From Marinobacterium weihaiense (GTDB lineage: Bacteria; Pseudomonadota; Gammaproteobacteria; Pseudomonadales; Balneatricaceae), in contig NZ_JAHQZT010000019.1 of assembly GCF_019061305.1 (NCBI RefSeq), forward strand, positions 1 to 51,930: a stretch of DNA of 51,930 bases. The letters run 5' to 3'. Below are positions 46,409 to 51,930 of this stretch, one piece after another. The translations under genes and the position numbers were made by a program. The notes below the pieces were generated by a model. It did no database searches. It saw only the letters and a program-made list of their open reading frames with translations, and was not told the origin of the DNA. Numbering within the stretch: the stretch's first letter is position 1; every line of letters begins with the position of its first letter.

Positions 46409-48581
46409 TCGTGTCCATGCTGCTGGTGACAGCACTCAGGTGGGACGGCCACTGCCGCTACTGCTGGTATTGGCCATGAGTCTGGGGCTCGGGGCCTGTA
46501 GCCTGCAGGACACCCGTAATCCCAATGCGCTCGATAGCCCCTGGCGTGCCGGGGACACTGCCGTGGATGTGCCTGTCGGCGTGTCTCTACGCGGCCGTCG
46601 CACCGGTCAGGACGGCCGTGCTGAAGGGCGTTTCAGTGATGAAGCTACCCAGCCCCCGGGCAGTGATCGCCCCCGGGCCGAATATTACACCGGTACCGGT
46701 ACTTTCATCGATGTCAGCAGTCGTGTGCCCGGCGAGCCCATCAGCGGTGATATCACCTTCAATTTTCAGGATGCCGAGATCGGCGAGATCGTACGCACGA
46801 TCCTGGGAGATATCCTGCAGGTCAATTATATTCTGGATGACCGGGTACGCGGTGTTGCCAACATGCAGACGGTACGTCCCATCAATCGGGATGCACTGAT
46901 TCCGACGTTGGAGAAACTGCTGCAGGTCAACGGGGCGGCGCTGATCGATCAGGGCGATTTCTACGAGGTACTGCCTATCGACAGCATCAACGGCGGTACG
47001 GTCAGCCTCAAGGCGAATCTCAGCGCCGATCGCGGCTATCAGATGCTGGTGGTGCCGCTGCAGTTCATCGGTGCGCAGGAAATGGTCAAGATTCTGGAGC
47101 CGATGAAACCGCGTCAGGGGCTCATGGAAGCGGATGTGCGGCGCAACATGCTGACTCTGGCCGGTACCCAGGCAGAATTGATCAACCTCAAGGACACCAT
47201 CCGTGCCTTCGATGTGGACCAGCTGCGGGGCATGTCGGTGGGACTGTTTCGGCTGCAGTCGGTCGACCCGGAACAGCTGATGGCGGAACTGGAGGTGATC
47301 TTCGGTGATGCGGCCGAGGGTCCGCTGGCGGGGGTGGTGAGCTTCCTGCCGATCGAGCGTCTCAACGCGCTGCTGGTGATCACGCCACAGAAAAAGTACC
47401 TCAGTGATGCGGCGACCTGGATTCGGCGTCTGGACCGTACTGAGGGGGCACAGGGGCTGGGCATGTATGTGTATTACGTGCAGAACGGGCGTGCCGAAAC
47501 GTTGTCTGAAATGCTGTCGGAACTCTTTGACAACCAGCGTCAGCGCCGGGAAGCGGGCGGAGAGGCTCGCCCTGCACCGGTCGATGAGACGACGGAAGAG
47601 GGCACGGCAACGACTGCCGCCCTGACCCGTGCGCAGGCCGGCGCGGCTCCGGCCAATCTGGATGTCGGCGACGTGGACATCATTGCTGATACCGAAAACA
47701 ACGCCCTGCTGATCATGGCTTCACCCACCGATTACGACAAGGTGTACCGTGCGGTGCAGAAACTGGATGTGCTGCCGCTGCAGGTACTGGTAGAAGCAAC
47801 CATTGTCGAGGTCAGCCTGGAAGACGAGCTGCGCTACGGCCTCAACTGGTTTTTCAAAAGCCATCTGGGCGGCTCCAGCAAGGGTGTGGGCACCATCGGC
47901 AGCAGCAGTTTTCCCAGTGCCTCGGAGCTGCTGGGTACAGCCAGCTTTGAAGTGTTCAAGTCAGGACAGACCCGTGCGCTGCTCAATGTGCTGGCATCGG
48001 ACTCGCGGCTGAATGTGGTGTCCTCGCCCTCGCTGATGGTGCTGGATAACCATACGGCGGAAATTCGGGTCGGGGATCAGGTGCCGATTCGGACCTCGGC
48101 CACCACCAATACCGCCAGCGATGCCCTCAATACCACCAGCACCATTCAATATCGGGATACCGGGGTGCTGCTGGAAGTGACCCCCCGAGTGAACGCCGGC
48201 GGCATGGTCGTACTCGACATCACCCAGGAGGTGAACGATGTAGCCGACGAAACCACCAGTTCGGGGATCGATTCGCCCACCATCATCCAGCGGCGCATCA
48301 ACACCAGTGTCGCCGTGCAAAGCGGTGAAACCCTGGTGCTGGGCGGCCTGATCAAGGAGAACAAGACCAATGGCGGTGATGGTGTTCCCTATCTGCGGCA
48401 CATGCCGGTAGTAGGCTGGGCCTTTGGCAGCCGCGGCAAGAGTGTCAACCGCACGGAGCTGGTGGTGATGATCACGCCAACCGCCGTGACCGATACCGAG
48501 GATGCGCGCGAGGTCACGCGTGAATACCAGAATAAGCTGCGCGGTCTTGAGCTGCCCGGACGTGCGCTGGATCGGCGCTGA
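46401..48581 (+). CDS. gspD: Type II secretin GspD, predicted lipoprotein (liposecretin)
   Basis: This 726-residue outer-membrane channel has a lipoprotein signal peptide with lipobox LGAC (30-33) and Ser at +2, which favours outer-membrane sorting. A linker of about 80 residues precedes N0 (ISGDITFNFQDAEIGEIV, about 114). N1-N3 and the secretin domain (about 460-705) follow, with LVEATIVEVSLEDELRYGLN, VGDQVPIRTSA and SGETLVLGGLIKENKT. No S-domain for a separate pilotin is evident at the C terminus. Pseudomonas HxcQ is the known self-piloting precedent. The start at 46401 has AAGGAGG; a longer frame is rejected. Confidence 0.92.
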   Translation: MNNRVHAAGDSTQVGRPLPLLLVLAMSLGLGACSLQDTRNPNALDSPWRAGDTAVDVPVGVSLRGRRTGQDGRAEGRFSDEATQPPGSDRPRAEYYTGTGTFIDVSSRVPGEPISGDITFNFQDAEIGEIVRTILGDILQVNYILDDRVRGVANMQTVRPINRDALIPTLEKLLQVNGAALIDQGDFYEVLPIDSINGGTVSLKANLSADRGYQMLVVPLQFIGAQEMVKILEPMKPRQGLMEADVRRNMLTLAGTQAELINLKDTIRAFDVDQLRGMSVGLFRLQSVDPEQLMAELEVIFGDAAEGPLAGVVSFLPIERLNALLVITPQKKYLSDAATWIRRLDRTEGAQGLGMYVYYVQNGRAETLSEMLSELFDNQRQRREAGGEARPAPVDETTEEGTATTAALTRAQAGAAPANLDVGDVDIIADTENNALLIMASPTDYDKVYRAVQKLDVLPLQVLVEATIVEVSLEDELRYGLNWFFKSHLGGSSKGVGTIGSSSFPSASELLGTASFEVFKSGQTRALLNVLASDSRLNVVSSPSLMVLDNHTAEIRVGDQVPIRTSATTNTASDALNTTSTIQYRDTGVLLEVTPRVNAGGMVVLDITQEVNDVADETTSSGIDSPTIIQRRINTSVAVQSGETLVLGGLIKENKTNGGDGVPYLRHMPVVGWAFGSRGKSVNRTELVVMITPTAVTDTEDAREVTREYQNKLRGLELPGRALDRR

Positions 48582-48605
48582 CGACACGGCTCCCTGTTTG
48601 ACCCG

Positions 48606-48637
48606 GGCCCGGCAATCGTCGGGCCTGTTCTATTGTT
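48606..48637 (+). terminator. Possible terminator of the gsp operon
   Basis: GGCCCG and CGGGCC (6 bp; 8-nt loop) are followed by TGTTCTATTGTT, T-rich but interrupted. Placement 25 bp after the gspD stop supports termination. Confidence 0.45.
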
Positions 48638-48804
48638 GCAACCCTGTTCAGCTTCCCTTACACCCCTCCATTCTGTTGCTTAACCCTTTGCTTTCATGCG
48701 GTTACCCCGTCCTGTCCTGACTCTGCACGCTCAAACCTGATAATACCGGCCCTTATAGTTGCATGAAGAACAAATAAGTCTTTGTTTATAAATATATTTT
48801 TTGT

Positions 48805-48821
48805 TTGGCACGGTATTTGTA
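48805..48821 (+). promoter_or_regulatory. Sigma-54 promoter ahead of the large secreted protein gene
   Basis: TTGGCACGGTATTTGTA matches the sigma-54 consensus YTGGCACGRNNNTTGCW at all defined positions except the C of GC (here T). The GG and GT elements have the required 10-base separation. Transcription would start near 48832. The AT-rich DNA just upstream is suited to bending by IHF, with an enhancer-binding activator probably acting from further up. Confidence 0.75.
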
Positions 48822-49102
48822 ACCAAAAGGTCACCATACGGCTTTGGCGTATGCGTGTTTCTGCTTCGGTGCGAATGGGGATGTGTCCGCAGCAGAGGAA
48901 AGAGGGGGAGGCCTGGCCTCGATACTCAACCATTCATCAAGCCATTGTGAGTAATACAGCAGCCCCCGTGGCATGCGGTAGACCGGTGCTGAAGAGTCAA
49001 GGCAGATAGCCGAAGCCGTGATCAGCAACCGGACACAAGGGGAGATGGAACCAATGCGGCAAGGGTACATAACAACAACACCCGAACCGAAGGAGGTGGG
49101 AC

Positions 49103-51930
49103 ATGTCGTCCCAATATTACCAAGCCGGCACCTGGCGCAAGTTGCTCTGGTTACCCCTGGCAGTGATGGCACTGCTGATGTCATGGGGTGCTCAGGCGGC
49201 TTTCCCGGTGCAGATCGGCTTTACGCTGGAAGGCTGCCGTCTGGAAACAGGCGCGACCTATGACCAGACAACCTTTACCTGTACCGACGAGGGCTATGTC
49301 ACCGGTAACCTGGGCAAGCAGTGGAACGAGCTCGACTACGTTCCGCACCGGGTGACCCTGCATAACGGCAATGGGCCTCAAACCTTTGATTTCATCGTGG
49401 CCGGTGACTATACGCCGAACAGCGACAGTACCACCGGTTGGGATGACATCACCGCACTGACGCTGAATACGGCGCTGTCCGATGCCACCTGTAACGCCGT
49501 GGTATCAGGGCCGGTCAGCATCACCCCGCCCGGGGACGGTGCCGGTGGTGCCTTCGAGACCATCTACCGTGAGATCGAAGCCACCATGGCCGCCGATGAG
49601 ACCTGTGTCTATGACTATGCACAGCGGCTGTCACTGGGGGCCAGCGAGTTCAGCGGTTCTTCTCTGCAGTCCAACCTCTGGAACGAGGTGTTCGAGAACT
49701 CCAACATTGGTCAGAAACGTATTCAGCTGCCGGTGGCCGATATTCTGCCGCAGGAACTGAACAAGGACATGAATGCACAGCAAGATACTGTGTACCTGTG
49801 GAATCTGACCAAAACCACCAACCCGTCTGACCTGTCATTCCAGAACAGCTGCGAACGTGACGATCCGATGACCGAAACCACCACCATCCGCATCGAGTGG
49901 GAACGTCTGCCCGGCGATCCCGGCAAGGTGACCGTGGTGACCAACATCTATGCCTACAACCCGGCACACCTGGATGTGACCGTCAGTGTCGAAGACATGA
50001 TCTACGGCAATCTGGGCGCGGGTGAAGTGCTTTTGGGCACTGCCTTGGCTACGGATGTGGTGGTACCGGCCGGTTCAACCGTCAAGCTGCTGACACACAG
50101 CATTCCCGATGTGGATGAAGGTGTCTTCGGCCTGAATGACAAGGCAACCGCCACCTACAAGGTGGGTACCATCGAGGTGCCGGGGCAGACCGAGGCCTAC
50201 GCCAGTGCCGATGTACAGCCCAGTGGCAACGAGATCGATGCTACTGCAGTGATCAGCGACGTGGAGGGTCCGATCAGCGGCGACGGCTACCTGTTCTCGG
50301 TTGACTCCGTCAACGGCAGCGGTGATTTCACTGATGGCTACAGCCTGGGCAGCATGACAGTCGGACCGGTCCACTGGTCGTCTACCGAGCAAAGCGGCAA
50401 CGGTTTTGTCGAGTTCGAGAAAACCATCTATCTTGACCAGCCGCGCGACGGCAGCGGCGAGCTGCCGGATATTGCCACACTGCAGGCTTCGGATGGCTTC
50501 GCTGTCAGCAAGAATGCCAGTGTCACCTTTGCGGATTATCCGCTGGTGGAACTGACCATCCACAAAACCATCGATCTGGATCTGGATGAAGGCGAAAGTG
50601 CCACCTTCTACTTTGATGTCTATCGTGTCGATGACATCGATGAAATGGTGGCTGAAGGCGTCGAAATCAGCTTCGGTCCCGGCGAAACCGACAAGTCTGT
50701 CGTGATCGGCAACCTTGATCCGAACGAAACCTACCGCGTTGTGGAGGTGGGTGGCAGTGACGGCTTCCTGCTCGATGACGAGAAACAGACCAGCATCTTG
50801 CTGCCGATCTGTGGCGGTGATGTCTACTTTGCCAACGAGGCCGAGCCTGCATCCGCCAAGGCCATCAAGGTCACCGTGCCGGCAGGGCATGATCCGTCCG
50901 GCTTCGAGTTCCTGCTGAGCGGCCCGGGCCTGAACGGCGGCGTACAAGCCGTGTCCGACGGCGCCGGTAATGCGGTCTTCCCGGTTGAACTGTTCGAAGA
51001 GGGTGAATACACCATCACCGAACTGCCGCGCGAAGGCTGGGAGCTGACCGATGTCAGTGGCGGTGAAACCAACAGTGTCGAAAACGCCAACTGTACCTTT
51101 ACCGTCAACCTGCCTGAAAGTGCCAATTACGAGTTCCAGTGCACCTTCGAGAACACCAAACTGGCCACCATCATCGTGACCAAGGTGATCGAAGGCAACA
51201 ACGCGCTGAACCTCAGTGGCGACTTCGACTTCAACAGCGGCGTACCGGCATTTGACGCCCTGCTGGATGCGCAGACCTGGAGCTTCGGTGCTGCTGCACT
51301 GTCTGGCGACTCCGTCTCGCGCGAGTTCACTGATCTGTCTCCGGGCAGTTACGATGTCACCGAGGCGGACCCGTTCCTGGATCTGTTCAGCCTGACCGAC
51401 ATTACCTGTCTTGACCCGAGTGGTGACAGCCTGACCGGTGGCTTTACCGCCAATATCGAGCTGGCAGCCGGTGAAACCGTTGAGTGTATCTTCACCAACA
51501 CCAAGCTGGCGGCACCGGGTAATCTGATCATCTACAAAACCACCATTGGTGATGTAGGTACATTCAACTACGACAGCAGCGATGGCACTCTGCCGCCGTT
51601 CAGCCTGACCACGTTGAGTGAAAATACGCCGACCACCAGTCCGCTGGCGACGTTCAACAACCTGGAAGCGGGCATCTACAAGGCCAATGAGCTGGTACCG
51701 GCCGGTTGGGATCTGACCGATCTGTACTGTGTCGATGCGGTCTCCATTGACGGCAGTCTGACCGAGGTGAACCAGGCCACGGCTGAAGTCAGCGTCAGCA
51801 TCGATGATGGCGAAACCGTCTCTTGTTACTATGAAAACACCAAGCGCGGTTACATCATCGTCGACAAGGTGACTGATCCGGCAGGCGATCCGCAGCTGTT
51901 CGACTTCCTGTCCGACTTCTCGGGTCCGTT
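49103..51930 (+). CDS. Large secreted repeat protein with prealbumin/SpaA-like domains (partial)
   Basis: At least 942 residues, running off the window. ATG at 49103 has a perfect AAGGAGGTG. Signal peptide of about 32 residues (cleavage after AQA). The first 480 residues form a region I do not recognise, with scattered Cys pairs (GCRLE, FTCTDEG, ATCNAV, ETCVYDY). From about residue 482 at least five units of 100-118 residues follow, each starting with a strand like TIIVTKVIEG and ending ECIFTNTK, with an internal GSYDVTE or GIYKANE. These are typical of prealbumin/SpaA-type surface proteins. Acidic overall. It directly follows the type II secretion operon, so it is a candidate substrate or surface adhesin/stalk. 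Confidence 0.85.
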   Translation, partial: MSSQYYQAGTWRKLLWLPLAVMALLMSWGAQAAFPVQIGFTLEGCRLETGATYDQTTFTCTDEGYVTGNLGKQWNELDYVPHRVTLHNGNGPQTFDFIVAGDYTPNSDSTTGWDDITALTLNTALSDATCNAVVSGPVSITPPGDGAGGAFETIYREIEATMAADETCVYDYAQRLSLGASEFSGSSLQSNLWNEVFENSNIGQKRIQLPVADILPQELNKDMNAQQDTVYLWNLTKTTNPSDLSFQNSCERDDPMTETTTIRIEWERLPGDPGKVTVVTNIYAYNPAHLDVTVSVEDMIYGNLGAGEVLLGTALATDVVVPAGSTVKLLTHSIPDVDEGVFGLNDKATATYKVGTIEVPGQTEAYASADVQPSGNEIDATAVISDVEGPISGDGYLFSVDSVNGSGDFTDGYSLGSMTVGPVHWSSTEQSGNGFVEFEKTIYLDQPRDGSGELPDIATLQASDGFAVSKNASVTFADYPLVELTIHKTIDLDLDEGESATFYFDVYRVDDIDEMVAEGVEISFGPGETDKSVVIGNLDPNETYRVVEVGGSDGFLLDDEKQTSILLPICGGDVYFANEAEPASAKAIKVTVPAGHDPSGFEFLLSGPGLNGGVQAVSDGAGNAVFPVELFEEGEYTITELPREGWELTDVSGGETNSVENANCTFTVNLPESANYEFQCTFENTKLATIIVTKVIEGNNALNLSGDFDFNSGVPAFDALLDAQTWSFGAAALSGDSVSREFTDLSPGSYDVTEADPFLDLFSLTDITCLDPSGDSLTGGFTANIELAAGETVECIFTNTKLAAPGNLIIYKTTIGDVGTFNYDSSDGTLPPFSLTTLSENTPTTSPLATFNNLEAGIYKANELVPAGWDLTDLYCVDAVSIDGSLTEVNQATAEVSVSIDDGETVSCYYENTKRGYIIVDKVTDPAGDPQLFDFLSDFSGP
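50545..51930 (+). repeat. Array of prealbumin-like protein repeats within the large secreted protein
   Basis: Units begin at about 50545 (VELTIHKTID), 50850 (AKAIKVTVPAG), 51163 (ATIIVTKVIEG), 51517 (GNLIIYKTTIG) and 51849 (GYIIVDKVTD). The last three junctions share FENTK, FTNTK or YENTK. Units are diverged at DNA level (no long identical stretches), so the array is old or selected for protein-level variety. The array continues past the window. Confidence 0.8.

Larger units (their letters stand above)
48582..49102 (+). promoter_or_regulatory. Long leader and control region of the large secreted protein gene
   Basis: This 521-bp gap contains a weak terminator after gspD (48606-48637), an AT-rich stretch (48765-48805) that could bend DNA or bind IHF, a sigma-54 promoter (48805-48821), and then about 270 bases of leader. 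Inverted repeats in the leader: CATACG/CGTATG (48836-48854), GAGGCC/GGCCTC (48908-48920), and CCGGTGCTGA/TCAGCAACCGG (48983-49032, one bulge). I could not match it to a known riboswitch class. Confidence 0.55.

Noticed and set aside
48822-49102. A c-di-GMP (GEMM) riboswitch in the leader of the large secreted protein, attractive given the surface-protein context.
   Set aside because: The conserved GEMM core (ACGCAAAGC-type and the tetraloop receptor elements) could not be found on the plus strand. Only generic inverted repeats are present.
50545-51930. A DNA-level tandem repeat or CRISPR-like array at the right end.
   Set aside because: The periodicity is only at protein level (units of about 100-118 residues with diverged codons); there are no identical short repeats with spacers.

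Overview
The window looks like chromosomal DNA from a GC-rich (roughly 60% by eye) gammaproteobacterium, probably marine and Oceanospirillales-like. The evidence is an Acinetobacter-type two-component 4-hydroxyphenylacetate hydroxylase, many TRAP transporters, an SulP carrier and a Gram-negative type II secretion system. The taxonomic placement is an inference from gene content. No rRNA, tRNA or CRISPR array was seen.

Layout. (1) 1-5131: the right end of an IS66-type insertion sequence that has cut an SLC13 permease gene, an EamA exporter, a membrane GGDEF-EAL protein with a degenerate GGDEF metal site, and a LuxR-type regulator. (2) 5415-23042: a complete homoprotocatechuate (hpa) meta-cleavage cluster: hpaC and hpaB (reductase and oxygenase), two different hpaD-type dioxygenases in one operon with an aldehyde dehydrogenase and an MFS carrier, hpaR, an unrecognised membrane protein, hpaA, hpaE, a split hpaG (two genes), hpaI, hpaH and, divergently, hpaF. 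A palindrome TTAACATGTTAA (HpaR-like operator) recurs at six places. Five copies fall between the -35 and -10 boxes of a predicted promoter, so a regulon can be drawn from sequence alone. (3) 23172-29741: two near-identical TRAP transporter operons in tandem (dctPQM-dctPQM) plus a universal stress protein, ending at a strong terminator. They lie downstream of hpaF in the same direction and probably import the aromatic acid(s). (4) 29838-38005: an IclR regulator with an internal deletion, a formylglycine-type sulfatase, a TAXI-TRAP transporter, an SulP carrier and a porin. Together these suggest uptake and desulfation of an organosulfate. (5) 38412-48581: an eleven-gene, tightly overlapping type II secretion operon (gspE-F-G-H-I-J-K-L-M, a GspC-like protein without a PDZ domain, and gspD). 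The secretin carries its own lipobox, like the Hxc 'liposecretin' of Pseudomonas. (6) 48582-51930: a near-consensus sigma-54 promoter, a roughly 270-nt structured leader, and the start of a very large secreted protein with repeated prealbumin/SpaA-like domains that runs off the window. It is a good candidate substrate of the adjacent secretion system.

How the parts work together. HpaC and HpaB would hydroxylate 4-hydroxyphenylacetate to homoprotocatechuate. HpaD, HpaE, HpaF, HpaG, HpaH and HpaI would take it to pyruvate and succinic semialdehyde, and the extra aldehyde dehydrogenase could oxidise the latter. The TRAP pair and the MFS carriers would handle transport. HpaR (MarR type) would repress the meta-cleavage units and HpaA (AraC type) would activate the hydroxylase genes, which lack the HpaR palindrome.
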